From contig BRON01000020.1 of NCBI GenBank assembly GCA_024345305.1, positions 372,001 to 436,000 on the forward strand: 64,000 nt of DNA, written 5' to 3'. The translations under genes were made by a program, and so were the position numbers. The notes under the pieces were generated by a model. That model was not told the DNA's origin, did no database searches, and saw nothing but the letters and a program-made list of their open reading frames with translations. This DNA comes from Mrakia gelida (taxonomy: Eukaryota; Basidiomycota; Tremellomycetes; Cystofilobasidiales; Mrakiaceae). Positions 33,487-44,675 of this stretch are shown piece after piece. The stretch's first letter is position 1; each line of letters starts with the position of its first letter.

Positions 33487-34431
33487 TCAGGATCCAGTGC
33501 CCATCCTCCAAAGCCCGTCCACTCCCAACTTGAAGCCCACGATCCCCTCCTCACTCGCCGCGTCGTAGCCCTTCCCTTCCTCGAACCCAACCATCCTGAA
33601 CCCAGGCTGCTCGTCGTCGTCCACGAGAAGGTCCGACGCATCCTCTAGAGCACTCTTCAGCGTTCCTCGAGTCGACCCTTCCCCTTCCGTGCGATGGAAC
33701 TCGAAGACGTGAGGGAAAGGACGAAGAAGCATATCCGAATCCCAGCTGGTGTAGACCTCCTCCGCCCAACGTTCGACCTCGGTCTTGACGACGACGTTCC
33801 TCCCGAGAGCGACGAGGAACCGGATGGTATGTTCGACTCGTTGAACTTCCGAGAGGACCAGGACGCGCTCCTCGATGGCTGCTTCGTTGTCTCCAAACGT
33901 GTGGTGGAAAGGTCCTCCTGGCTTCGCCATCGCCTTCATCATCTTCGACATCCCTTCGTCGACGAGAGACCTCATGTCCCCAGCCATATCATCGTCCCCG
34001 AAGACCAGCTCCTCTACTCGTTCGAGACCGTCGAAGTCCAGAGGCACGAGGATGTTCGAGTTCTCCTCCATCCTTGGTCCTCCGACGTCCTCTGGCTCCA
34101 TTAACGGCATGGGGGCTTTACCACTGATGTAGATCTTCCTAACTGACTCTCGTCGTCTCGTCTGGAGGATTCCCGATCCTACGAGGAGTCCGTCGACGGC
34201 GTCGAAAAGGAGTTTCCAGTCGGAGGGGAGGGAGAGGTTGAGGGTGTCGAAGAGGAGAGGAGAGACTAGGTCGTAGATAGCGTGGGAGACGAGGAGGATT
34301 GACGTTACAGCTTTCCGGGATAAGGGTGGAGAGGATGGGAGGAGGACGTGATCTGGATTGGGGGCGAAGGCGTACTGGAAGATCCGTTCGAGGACTTCGA
34401 CGGGGACGGAGGGGAGAGAGGAGGAGCGCAT
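33487..34431 (-). CDS. F-box-like protein, left member of a divergent pair
   Basis: An intronless 314-residue frame. It begins MRSSSLPSVPVEVLERIFQY and continues through SILLVSHAIYDLVSPLLFD. This is the pattern of a fungal F-box-like domain: an LP-x-E-x-x-x-x-I-F start, then a helix after the VSH element. The rest has no recognised repeats. F-box proteins usually link substrates to an SCF ubiquitin ligase, but fungal genomes carry many of unknown target. The opening 110 residues align by eye with the gene at 34852-35937 (PVE, IER or LERI, LL-x-SSPP, LL-x-VS, WK/W-x-x-x-FD), so the two are divergent paralogues. Being intronless is unusual in this window. Confidence 0.7.
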   Translation of the reverse strand: MRSSSLPSVPVEVLERIFQYAFAPNPDHVLLPSSPPLSRKAVTSILLVSHAIYDLVSPLLFDTLNLSLPSDWKLLFDAVDGLLVGSGILQTRRRESVRKIYISGKAPMPLMEPEDVGGPRMEENSNILVPLDFDGLERVEELVFGDDDMAGDMRSLVDEGMSKMMKAMAKPGGPFHHTFGDNEAAIEERVLVLSEVQRVEHTIRFLVALGRNVVVKTEVERWAEEVYTSWDSDMLLRPFPHVFEFHRTEGEGSTRGTLKSALEDASDLLVDDDEQPGFRMVGFEEGKGYDAASEEGIVGFKLGVDGLWRMGTGS

Positions 34432-34851
34432 GGACGTTGAGCGCTGAGGGGGGAGAGTGAAGTTGATTTTGTCGGGTAAGGCGTAGATTAAGGGAGAGAG
34501 ATCCTTCGATGGAGAGTTGGAGAAGAGAAGAAGGGGAAGGGAGGGACGAGGTCGACGTTGCAGGAAGGAAGGAAATGGAACGTCGAGCTCACCTTTTTCC
34601 TCTTTGGTCGAGCTCAGCCCCCCTCCTCTCTTTGGAAACCAACCACAACGGCGAAGATCTTAGATTCATCTCGACCTCCCTCGCTCTTTCAGAAAACCTT
34701 CTCCTCGTCCTGGATCTCGTCGTCCAACGCAGGCTCATCAACATCGTCGACGACGATCTCTCCAGACGTTCCCCTCCCTTCCCTCGCCTTCCCTGAAAAC
34801 GGTCAATCTCCCTCCTTTTCCCGCCCTCCCTCCTCCTTCCCTCCAACCCTC
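34432..34851. promoter_or_regulatory. Shared promoter region of the F-box-like pair
   Basis: About 420 bp between two divergent starts of paralogous genes. It is CT-rich toward the right-hand ATG. I see no TATA box and no obvious symmetric operator. Confidence 0.4.
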
Positions 34852-35937
34852 ATGTCCACCTTTCCCTATGCCCTACCCGTCGAGCTCATCGAGCGGATCA
34901 TCAAGCTCAGCTTCACCCCGTCAGGTCGACGAGATCCTCCTCTCCTCCCCTCCTTCGACCTCCCTCCTCTCCGTCTCCAAAGGCGTACGATCCCTCGCCC
35001 TCCCTTACTTCTTCGAGGTCGTCACCATCCGTCGGCAGGAGGACTGGCAAACGTTCTTCGATTCCTCGTCCGGGATCTTCGTCGTCAGAGAGGAGGGAGC
35101 GAGGCGTTGGGGGTGGGTCAAGGAACTCGTCGTCCCTCTCGAGTTCCCTCCCCTCCTCAAAACAGACTACAAGCTCGGCCATCCATCCTACTACGTCCCT
35201 CTCACCATCCCCAACTCCAAGAGGATCGACCTTCTCCGTTATCTCCCAATCCCAGAGGTCAAAAAGGGAGTAGAGGAAGACCCGCTGAGGAAGGCCGCTC
35301 TCGTGGACCTCATCTTCGAAGGGGAGGACGAAGACACGCTGGAGGATGTGAGGGAGACGGCAGCTATGGGGTACGAGGATGATGTGGATGATGGGGCACG
35401 ACGCCGCTGAAGGGAGGTGTGGCGGAGTTCTTAGCGAGACCGGAGGGTCAGCAATGGGTCAAAGACGGTTTGGACACCCACCTCATCGACGTGCTTCGCG
35501 TTCTTCGTTCCGACTTCTTCCACTATACCCTCCCCACTCAGCTCACTCCCAAGTTGACCAGCCTACCCGAGGACGACATCGACTCCTTTGAATTGATGGG
35601 AATGGAGGAATACGGGACTCAGGCAGCGGAGGGTCTGGTCTTCCCTCCCACTCCTAAGTTCCGACACTCCTTCGCTACCAAACTCACCATCGTCCGCTCC
35701 TTCGTACCGACGCGGAAGTGGGGAGGGCCGGTCAAAGCAGAACTTGCTCTTTCCAACGTCAGAAAGCGGTGGAAGACCAAGGGTCCGGCGGTGCTGGAAG
35801 GGTTCTCGTTGGAATCGATCGAGGCGTTCAAGAGCTGGTTGGAACGAGAGAAGGGAGAGGATTCGATCAAACGCTGGAACTGGAGGACTGAGAAGGGTGA
35901 GATACGGGAATTGGGCGATTTCAACGAGGGGGTGTAG
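34852..35937 (+). pseudogene. F-box-like protein, right member of the pair, with two frameshifts
   Basis: The gene begins MSTFPYALPVELIERIIKLS, an F-box-like start matching its divergent neighbour, but the frame shifts twice. At 34916-34919 a run of four C appears one base too long: removing one would lead into QVDEILLSSPPSTSLLSVSK. At 35393-35396 a run of four G appears one base too short: beyond it the frame continues GGVAEFLARPEGQQWVKDG to the stop 35935-35937. Between and after the shifts the codon use and protein look normal, with WGWVKELVVPLEFPPLLKTD in the middle and SLESIEAFKSWLEREKGEDS near the end. Both shifts are at homopolymers, so sequencing errors in a working gene are as likely as real decay. 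No intron explains them. Confidence 0.65.
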
Positions 35938-36731
35938 CTGTGGTGAGTTGAAGCTCGTTCGTTTGAAAATCTCGACGCGTCCGATCACGTTCGCTAATGC
36001 TCTGCTTTCGCTTTACCCAGTCCTCTCGACGTCGTCACACCACTTCGGATTCGACTCTCGGCTCTACCCCTCGTCTTCCCGAGATGGATCTCCCAGTGCG
36101 TCGACCTCCTCGACGCGTCGCCTTTCCCTCCCGACCCTTCGTCTCGCTGACCCTTGCCCTCGCCTCCCTTGTGCTCTTCAGACTTCTCTCCGCCCTACCA
36201 TCTCTGCGACTCTGCAACAATGGTCTTTTCCTGGTCTTCGGTCGAGATGCTGGGTACGTCGTTGTCTTCCTTTGTTCTTCGTTTCGCCTTTTGAGCCTGA
36301 CCGTCCTTCCTCTTTCTTCTTTCCTTCTCGTTGCAGACCTTGCCCGTGCCGCTTTGTTACCATCTGACCAGCTGTATCTATGCTCCGACATCGTCTCTAC
36401 CGCACCCCTTGACGCGCAAGCAAGGTCTGGACCTTTCTTCTAGAACGAAAATCGACATCGCGTCTGAGTTGGAACTCATCGCAGAAGACCCTCTCCATCT
36501 TCTCGTCTCGACGACGACAGTGAAGTCTACTTTTCTAAGCTCTTCTGCGAGATAGCAAGGTCTCCACTGTCAGATGCTCGACTGTCAACATCAACAACCG
36601 CGGAGCTGAGCCCCTTCTTGTTTCAAGAAGAAAACATGACGTTGCGGGTGTCTGCACTCCGTCCTCCGTCATGAGCTCGCTCCCTCCTTCCTTCTTCCCC
36701 CTTCCCTCCCAACGGTTTCCCACTCAACAAC
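35938..36731 (+). ncRNA. Candidate spliced non-coding or UTR transcript
   Basis: No credible protein is encoded, yet intron-like units follow one another on the plus strand. One runs from a donor GTGAGTTG at about 35943 to CCCAG near 36020. One starts GTGCGTCG near 36091, contains GCTGACCC and ends CTTCAG near 36180. One starts GTACGTCG near 36255, contains CCTGACC and ends TTGCAG near 36337. The exons between have no common open frame. They could be a spliced 3' UTR of the F-box-like gene, a spliced leader of PMP3, or an independent noncoding RNA. Confidence 0.3.
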
Positions 36732-37571
36732 ATGCAATCCTCAGATCTTCTTATCGTCCTCATCGCTATCCTCTTCCCTCCTGCGGTGAGCTCTCGTTCT
36801 CTCTTCTCGAGCCATCGTTCGAGCTCGCTCTCTTTGTTCGCCCCGAGCTCATCTTCCTTCCTTCCTTGCTCCCTTCTCCCTTCTGTCAGGCTGCAGCAAT
36901 GGTCAGCGGGCTCTGCTCATGCGATGTTCTGTGAGTTCACTCCCGACTGTTTTACGGGGAAGACGAACAGCTGCCTGACGCGTTGATTCTCGTTCTCGGT
37001 CGTTCAGCATCAACGGTGAGCTCCTTCTGAGCTTGAAACACCACATAGTCTGGTCTGACCCTCTTTTAATCATTCTCTACAGTTCTACTGACCGTTTTAG
37101 GAGTAATTCCGGGACATGTGAGTAGTCAAAGTGAAGCAAGACAAGAGGCGAGGGTTGATCGACGACGACGTTGCTCTGACTTCTTTCCCCCTTTCCATCC
37201 AGATCCACGCGTTCTGGCTCATCTGGAAGCGCTCGAAGGCTGAGGAAGCCTATGGAAAGCACAACTACACCTACCTCGGAGTCAGTTCCCTCCTCCTTCC
37301 CAACGTCTCTCTCGCTCTCTCCCGTTGAACTCGACGCGCGCGTCGCTGACTTTCGTTCCTCTCCCCTACCCCCTCTCAGAACGGCGAGTACCGATCCAGC
37401 GCCTCAGGAACAGCTTCCGTTGCTCCCATCGCAGCTGGACCCAACCACCCTCCAGGAGGTCAACCCACTCCCGGAGATCTTCGAACGCAGCACGAGTTTC
37501 GTGGAGCTGGCCCCGTCGTCGGTGGACAGGGCATCGCTCCTGGACCTGTCGAGAACAAGAAGACCATCTAG
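36732..37571 (+). CDS. PMP3 / UPF0057-family plasma-membrane proteolipid
   Basis: PMP3-like proteins are two-helix membrane proteolipids that affect membrane potential and cation tolerance; the related Sna proteins travel to the vacuole. Five or six exons join in phase: MQSSDLLIVLIAILFPPA, AAAMVSG with LCSCDVL, an 8-nt exon at 37009-37016 completing the codons for LIN, then VLLTVLGVIPGH (37083-37117), IHAFWLIWKRSKAEEAYGKH, and a Gly/Pro-rich tail ending NKKTI at TAG 37569-37571. The DLL-x-x-x-x-A-x-x-x-PP start, the Cys-D-x-LIN turn and the LG-x-x-PG-x-IHA helix are the family signature. The long polar tail makes it Sna-like rather than a minimal PMP3. Without the 8-nt exon the frame would be lost at the most conserved turn. 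Confidence 0.88.
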
Positions 37572-37917
37572 GTAGACAAGGAGGTGTAGTTAGACGAGAG
37601 ATAGTGTCGAAGAAGGAGCAGTGGAGAGACGAGCAGGTTGATTGATGAATGACGAGTAACGAAACAAAGGATCACGACGCGTCCGTCTTCTCTCCCTCCT
37701 CTTCCAGCCTGCTCTCTCTTCCAGCGCGAGACGAGAAAACAAACAAGCAAGTCATCACAAAACGAATAAATAAACTTGTCAGGAAGTATGGAAACAAATG
37801 TGCCGGTTCATACCGAGAGAGATCCTCTTTCCAACAGGAACAAAAACGAAAGGGAAGGAACAACGAACGGACGAACGAACGAGCCAAGAAAAGGTAGGGT
37901 ATCTAGACTATGCGTAT
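37572..37917. other. Convergent 3' intergenic region
   Basis: About 350 bp between convergent stops. An A-rich segment around 37735-37775 includes AATAAATAAAC, a likely polyadenylation signal for PMP3. A GACGCGTC is at about 37677. No gene is seen. Confidence 0.5.
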
Positions 37918-40900
37918 CTACGACGACTGCAAGAAAGCAAGCATCTTGTCCTCTCCCTTGAGTTTCATGAGAGCTCGCTGCGAAGAAGGAAACCGAAGAG
38001 GGCGTCAGTTCGATCGCTCTCGACGAACGCGTCGAAAGAACGAGACAGAACGTAGACTCACAATCGACCTCAACTGCTTCAACTCCTCCGCCGACAAAGG
38101 CTCCTCAGCTGGTGTCGCACCACTCGCCGTCGTAGTCGTGGTGATGGAAGCGCTCGAGTGAGTCGCAGGTCCTGCTGGGTGATGGTTGGGGTACGTCGCG
38201 TGTCCGTTGATGAGCTTGGAGGGAGTAGAGACTGAGCTCTGAGCCTGAGGGTTCCGAAGATCGCTTCCAACGGTCCTCTTGGAGGGAGAAGCCTCTCGCT
38301 TTCGACCTGGGAAGTTGGCGTTCTCGTAAGCGACTGGCGAGAACGAAGCCTCTTGGAGTTCAGCCTCGTCCTCGCCGTTGAAGAAGCCGGGAGGTGGGTG
38401 TGGGTCGGAGGTGTTGGGCCAGTGAGCGGCGGCGGTGGGAGAGGGTGAAGGAGGTTGGGGAGCTGCTGGAAGGACGGTGGAGGGACCTGAGGAGGCTGCT
38501 GCTGGGAGGGAAGGGGCGACGGAGGATCCATTGAGGGAGGGAGGCTTGTTGAGACGAAGCGTGATCTTTGGGATCCCTCCTGGGCTTGGTCCAGACTGAC
38601 TCGACGCGTCCGAGGTTCTTCGAGCGATGGGGGTCTCGGAGGGAGGAAGACTTCCGTGAGTGGCGAGGGCAGCGAGCGCGTCGAGACCTGCCTCCGATTC
38701 AGCTCCTCCTCCGATGGGAGCTTCGACGACGGTGGTGGGAGGGACTGGGTTGGAGGAGGAAGGATCCGACATGACGACGTCTTCCGCGGGTGGAGGTGGT
38801 GCGGCAGCTGGTTCGGGCTTGACGAAGGGGTTGGGAGCGCGTTGAGGGATGGTGTCCAGCTTGAGCGAGAACGAAGGGAGGAGACAAAAAGTCAGCTCGA
38901 GAGAACGATGTCAGCGAGGTTGAAAAGGGTTTGCTCACCTCCGCGAGAGCCACCTTGACGAGATCGGGAAGAGGAAGCACAGCGGCGTCGGGGGTGGGAG
39001 GGTTCGAATCCCTCCTGAGCTTGGACGCTTGAAGCTGAGCCGACGCGAGGTGTCGAAGAGGAGATCGAGTGAGAGTGAGAGTCATGAGATCCGTCTGAGA
39101 AGGCAGAGTGAAGAGTCAGACAATCAGCCACGAATCACTCGCATCATCGAGACGAAAACGAACTCGAACTCACAGGCTGTTCGAACCTCGTCGAGAAATC
39201 CGACCGTTGCGAGGGCGATCCACCGAGAGGCGACGGACGAGACTGAGACCTGTGCGAGAGGATGGTAGCAGCAGCCATGTTGAGAGGAGGAACCCCAGAC
39301 GATCCTCCAAGGAAGTCCTCCGGTCCCAGCTCGGGGGACGAGTCGAGCGACGTGAGATCCGAAGCGACTGAACGAGCTCGATCGAACCTGCCCGAGGCGA
39401 TCTGGTTCCTGAAAGCCTGTCGAGACTTGTTCCTCTGTCGTGCAGCTCGAGCTTGGATCCCAAGAGCCTTGCTCCACTACGAGCGAGAGACGAACGAAAA
39501 CGGAAAAGAACGACGCGTCAGTTGTTCGCTCACTTTTCTCGATTCCCCGTCGTTCGAAGCGAAGATGGAGAGAGAGGGACAGGTACTCACGAACTCCAAC
39601 TTGATCGACTCCTCAGGAACTCTGTACTTCTTGGTGTTGATGGTGATCTCCCTCGTCTTGACTCGCTCTGGAACGATCGGACCGCTAGGGATGATCTCGA
39701 TGTTTCCGTTGTTCCTCTGACGACGACGAGTGATCTCGACGATCTTGGCTCCAGCTTTGGGTTCTCGGACCTTGGGCTGAGGTGCGGACGAAGCGTTACC
39801 GAGCGAGAACGAAAAGTAGAAAAGCGAGATCGCGTCAGTTCCCGTCTCGACGCGTCGACCTCCTTGTCCCTCGACCTTCCATTCTCCCGTCCCTTCACCT
39901 CCACGGAGAGCAACAAAGGCAAGACTCACCATCACATGCTCGACATGATTCGGGCACATCCACTTCCTCGTCGACAGCGGCATGTTCGACAACGGCGGAT
40001 CCAAGCAGTCGATGTGCCAGTGAAGGGAGCAGTAATCGCAGCTGATGATCTTCCTCCAGAGCGACATAGCGACCACCGGTTGTCCTTGAGTGATGACCGT
40101 TCGAGCCTCGCAGGATCCATCGACGGGAGCGGAGGAGCCTCCACAGCGGTAGCAGAGAACGGCGGCTCCTTTGGCGTCCTTGAGGCGGAGAGGGTCGCGG
40201 TCTTCGGCGAAGCCTCGACGACTGGAGGGTGGGAGAAAGGGAGAGGGAGGAGGGAAGGGGAGTGACGAAGGCGAGTTAGCTTGAGAGGGAGAAGGAGAGA
40301 AAAGAATCGACGACGACGCGACGAGAAGGGAAGAGGAAGGAGCGGGAGGACTGGACAAACTCGAGCTTGAGCGTTCGAATCTTGTCCGAATCGACGTAGT
40401 TTCCGTTCGCAGAGGTGGTAACTAGACACAGGTCGAACGAAGAAGAGGAAGGAAGGGGAGGAAAGAAAAGGAAAGAACGAAGAACTCGTCAGCCTCGTCC
40501 TTTTTTCAATCGCATCCACGCGAAGACCGAGGCGAGCTCTCATCTCGTCGTTCAACTCACCTCCTTTGAAGAAGCTCCTGATCTCCTCTGGAAGCCTGTA
40601 CTGAGTCGCATTCGACTTCTGAAGCTGGTTGACGAGAGGACCGAAGATGTTGTTCGGAGCTCGGGGGGCAGCTCGTTTGCCCTACGCGAAACGAAAGCGA
40701 CCAAACCAAAGTCAGCGCTCGTTTCGTTTTCGTTTCAGGGTCGAGGTGGGAATGAAGGGAGACGACTCACTCGTCTGAGAGCACACTCGACGCAGAACCA
40801 CTGATCCTCCGGGACGTTGTCCATGTCGATGGGAGGGTCGAGGCACGAGAAGTGGAAGGATCTCGGACATCCATCGCAGCAGAGGAAGCGACCGTTTCCT

Positions 40901-42435
40901 CGACAGGATTCGCAGTAGTCGTTGTTGAGCTGGTGCGAGACAAATCCGAAGCAAGGAAAGAAAGTCAGCAAACAGAAGGAGGGCCATCACTCCCTCGTCT
41001 TCGACGAACGCAAAGAGGGAAAGCAGAGACGTGAACGAGCTCGAGCCAGCTCCTCCTTCGGCTCCTCGCAGCTCGCCGTCGTCGCGTTTCGAGCGAGAAA
41101 AATCCAAGGTAAAAAATCACTCACCACCTCTCCAGCATACTCGTCATCCGAAGCCTTCCCCTTCCCTTTACTATCCAACGCAGCCGGACCTCTCCTCGTC
41201 GGTCCATTCACCGTCTTGGGCAAAGGTCTCGTTCCTCCCTGTCCACCCTTCTTCCCTCCTCCTCCAGCGGTATGATCAACGATAGGAGCTCCTGGACCTC
41301 CTCCTCCTGCGATCCTGAGCTTGATGACATCCGAAGCGAGGGTAGAAGGAGGAGCGACGTCTCCAGCTGCTGGAGAACCTGATCCGTTCGATCCTGAAGT
41401 GGAGGCGACTCCTTGAGCACCACCGACGGCTGGGGAAGCGACTCGTTGGGAGGCGTGAGGTTGGTTGGGGGAGTGGTATTGTTGAGGGTTGGAGAAGAGG
41501 GTGAGGGAGGAATGGTTTCGAGAGGAAGGGGTGAGTCCACCGGCGAAGTGACCGTTGGGAGTGAGAGGGTTGTGAGGGTTGGCGCGTTCGGCTGGGGCTC
41601 GTCGAGCTCGAGGGACCACAGGAGGAGCGACGTTGAAGCGTTGCCTGGTGGAGTTGATTTTGATGGTGGTGGGGAGGAGAGGGAAGAGGAGGTGGTGGTG
41701 AGAGTGGTGGTGGTGTGGATGGGAGAGAAGAAGATGGGAGGGAGGAGGGAGGGGTGGAACGACGGGAGGGAGCGAGGAGGAGGGAGAGGGACGAGAAGAC
41801 CGAGTGTCGAGGACGGCGCGCGAAAAAGAGTATGCGTTGAAGGGCGAGGAGCGTAGAAAATGGTGGATGGGGTAGAGTGGAGGATGAGGTAGGGTTGGGA
41901 GCAAGTGAAAAAAGACGAGAGCAATTGGTTAGTTTGTTGTGTTGGTTCAAAGACGACGAACGATCTCGGAAGGGAGGGGGAGGGAAGAGTTGAGGTCGTG
42001 TCGAAAACGGCTCGTCCAAACTTACATCGTCTTGGATCCTACAGGGCGACCTCTTCCCTTCTTGTCGAGTGCCTTGGAACCATCTGAACCAGCCGAGGAA
42101 GGAGGAGCGGGAGGAGCGTTCGAAGGAGGGAGGTTCCAACCTGAAGGTCCTGCGAGCTGAGGAGGGAGGACAGGGACCGCGACTGCCGCCTGCCCTCCTC
42201 CCTCTCCGTTCGCTCCCTCGACCTGTTCGAACTGTCGCTTGAGAGGATTCGCAACCATCGGCGCGTCGTAGAGGAGTCCTTCCATGGGTTGAGTGACGAG
42301 GGGTTCGAGAGGGAGTACTGGATCGATAGCGAGGGCTGGTGAATTCATCGCGGAGGAGGGAAGGGAGTTCGAAGGTGACGAGGTCGAGTTCGTGCCTTCA
42401 ACGCTCGCTGGGAAATTGTTGGAGTAAGGATCCAT
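37918..42435 (-). CDS. Two-PHD-finger chromatin protein resembling Rco1 (Rpd3S) / Cph1
   Basis: Rco1-type proteins are subunits of the Rpd3S histone deacetylase complex, which removes acetyl groups over transcribed genes; two PHD fingers read the H3 tail with the Eaf3 partner. The protein starts MDPYSNNFPASVEGTNSTSS at 42435 and has a long Ser/Pro/Gly-rich N-terminus containing GRGRPVGSKT (AT-hook-like). PHD1 lies in exons around 40770-40930: DYCESCRGNGRFLCCDGCPR, then SFHFSCLDPP and QWFCVEC. After a short conserved stretch (QYRLPEEIRSFFKG), PHD2 follows at about 39940-40220: LCYRCGG, ISCDYCSLHWHIDCLDPPLS and WMCPNHVEH. The C-terminal third is low-complexity and ends with KGEDKMLAFLQSS at TAG 37918-37920. 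PHD fingers are certain; the Rco1 assignment rests on the arrangement and spacing. Confidence 0.78.
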
Positions 42436-43531
42436 CTTAAAAAACAGTGGAGAGTCGTATCCAGAGTCTGAACGATATACGAGAGCAAAAATCAAGTCAG
42501 TAGAGGGTCTGGGAGGGGAGGAAAAGGGGGGTCGAAACTGACGCGAAGGGCGAAGGGAGGGAGTGGGAGGAGTTGGACGTTGGGAGAGAAACGCCAGGTG
42601 CTTTTTTCGAAAGCCTTCCTGGCAAAGCCTGCGTTACGCGTCCAATCTAGACCCTCGAAAAAAGTCTCCGATGTCCTGAGCAGATATATCAAGAGACATC
42701 CGAACGCGATTTTCTTGCATGAAGAGAGGGAGAAGACGAGAAGGGAGGGGATCGAGGAAGCAGATTCTCAGATAGCAGAGGATCGAGCGTCCCTCGTCTT
42801 CCAGCAGGAAAAACACGTCGAAAAGAGATGAGGAGCTATAGAGGACCCTAGTTGGCTCGAGATGATCTGAGAAAGACGAGCTGAAAAAAATCTCTGGTTT
42901 AAGAAACGACGAGCCGAGGGACAGCCTCCTCCGAGCCTCCCTTTGCTTCCTTGCGATCCAGTTGGATTCGCGAAGAGGGTCAAACTCGTGTGCAGAAGCT
43001 CGGTATGGGAAGGGAAGAACGAATGAAGAGATCTCTACGAGGATCCATGCCAAAGCAAGGGCAGACTCCCGCTGGAGGCTCGACCAAACAGCGAGGGAAG
43101 ACACGTCGAGCAGCGCTCCAGCCCTCGATCTCGGCCGACTCACTCAGCTTCAGGAGCTCGAGACGGGCTCACCCCTCCACTCGGTGAACACCACTTCTCT
43201 ACCATGCTCCAGGCAGACAGACAACCCAGAGGCGACACGTCCTCCCTCTCCTCCGCGTTACTCGACTCGTCATCCGCGTTTCCCGTCTTCTTCCCTTTCC
43301 CTCTCCTCCCTCCTTCCCCAGCAGGCGTGGTTGATTCTGAAACGCATTCGATACAAAAGGGCCCGATTTCTCTCTCCGCCCTTAGAAGGCTAACAAACAG
43401 GCAAGAAAAGGATCGAAAGTCAGCCCTCGATTCGACCAGACGCAAGAGAAGCGAAGAGAAAGGAAACGAGCTCGACTGGACTCACCAAAGTCCCTTTTTC
43501 GCTCCTTTTCCTTTTAGTTGTTAGTGATGAT
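42436..43531. other. Intergenic region upstream of the PHD-protein gene
   Basis: About 1.1 kb without a convincing gene. On the minus strand 43140-43390 gives a short protein-like string (ECVSESTTPAGEGGRRGKGK), but no start, splice partner or homology supports it. The rest is presumably the PHD-protein promoter and the 3' end of the small gene at 43532. Confidence 0.4.
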
Positions 43532-44132
43532 TTAAGCGAACTGAGGGACGATGAGATCTCCGAAGGTTCGAGTGAAGATGATAGCGGCGGCGAAGACGGT
43601 TGTGGAGACGGCGATGCTGAGGAGGAAGAAGGAGGAGGGAGGTCAGCTCGAGCTTTGAGCGCGAATAGGAGAGATGTCCTGAGGGCGGAAGATCGTTCTG
43701 AGAAGAGCGAGGAGCAGCCAGCTTGCGTCTTCGCCTCTCACTATCATCGTGAGAGCAGTGAGGTGCTCGAAATGAGATGGGAAAGGGGAGAGAGGTGTCC
43801 GTTAAGGCGAGCTCTCATCCCCCTTCTCTCCTTCCCTTCCTCCTTCGAGCTCACCTCTCCCTCCTCCTCCCTTCCCCCAGATCCTCCAACTGCCCACGAG
43901 CCAGCGCTCCATCTGTGCGATGAAACTCACAGAATGTTCCCCTCCCTCTTATCGGGTGCTGTGATCTGAGACCGCCAGAAGGAAGTCAAGAACGATCCAG
44001 CCTGAGTGGACTCTCCAGTGTGACTGCAGAGAACGAACAAACGACCAGAGCGTCAGCGACGGAAAGGACATGATACCGAGATAGAGACGAGGCTACTCAC
44101 GCTAGCTTCTTCTGCTGAGGTCGTCCGGACAT
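43532..44132 (-). CDS. Tiny tail-anchored membrane protein, possibly a small TOM subunit
   Basis: Three exons make a protein of about 69 residues. Exon 1 (about 44100-44132) gives MSGRPQQKKLA, exon 2 gives HTGESTQAGSFLTSFWRSQI and TAPDKREGNIL, and exon 3 (43532 to about 43617) gives IAVSTTVFAAAIIFTRTFG followed by DLIVPQFA and TAA. A single hydrophobic helix close to the C-terminus, flanked by basic residues, fits a mitochondrial outer-membrane tail anchor. The ending resembles that of Tom6-like small subunits of the protein-import channel (a -LLVP-type end after the helix), but such short sequences align weakly, so no symbol is given. The splice phases are clean, which supports a real gene. 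It is divergent from ATG4, 543 bp away. Confidence 0.6.
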
Positions 44133-44675
44133 AGTTTGAGATTGAGAGAGTGAGAGTATGAAGGGAAGAAGGGAGAGGAGGCCGTCGAAATCGAGTCGTC
44201 CTCGCTGCCTTCCCTTCCCTCTCCTCGTCCCGGCCAACACTCATCTCGAATCGATCTTCGAACCATCTCGGCCCTCGCTCCTCTTCTCAGCCTTCGGAGC
44301 CACCACCTCGCACTCTTACCTCGGAACCCGTTCGCTCGAAGGACCCGAACAACAGAGAGAGAGAGAGGTGTCGAGGTGATTCCCATCGCTGCGCTGATTA
44401 GGAGGTGAGCCCCCCCGATGCTTTCCCACCTTTCCTGTGCTTCTGTGCTCTTGTTGGAAGGTCGGATGGGGAGAGGGGAAGGAGGTGCATGTACTCGTCG
44501 TTGAAGCGAGAGTCAAGGTGGCCTGTAGGAGGAGAGGCTGAGCTGTGTTGATCCATCATCGTGTCTTCCCTCCCTTCCCCTCTCCGCTCGTCGGAGGATC
44601 CATCAGCTCGTTTTCGCTGACTCTCTGCTTCTCCTTCTTCCTCCTCTTCAGACTGAATCTATCTTGTTCCCTCTT
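44133..44675. promoter_or_regulatory. Divergent promoter region before ATG4
   Basis: About 540 bp between the small membrane-protein gene and ATG4. A GTGAGCCC at 44404 and CTGACTC with CTTCAG at about 44618-44651 could delimit an intron in the ATG4 leader. No other feature is evident. Confidence 0.4.

Noticed and set aside
39000..39012. GGTTCGAATCC, a perfect B-box-like string
   Set aside because: It lies within the coding exon of the two-PHD protein (RRDSNPPTP) and has no cloverleaf around it.
43140..43445. Minus-strand short ORF with an acidic and Gly-rich segment
   Set aside because: It looks somewhat protein-like, but there is no start, splice partner or recognisable similarity, so it was left as intergenic.
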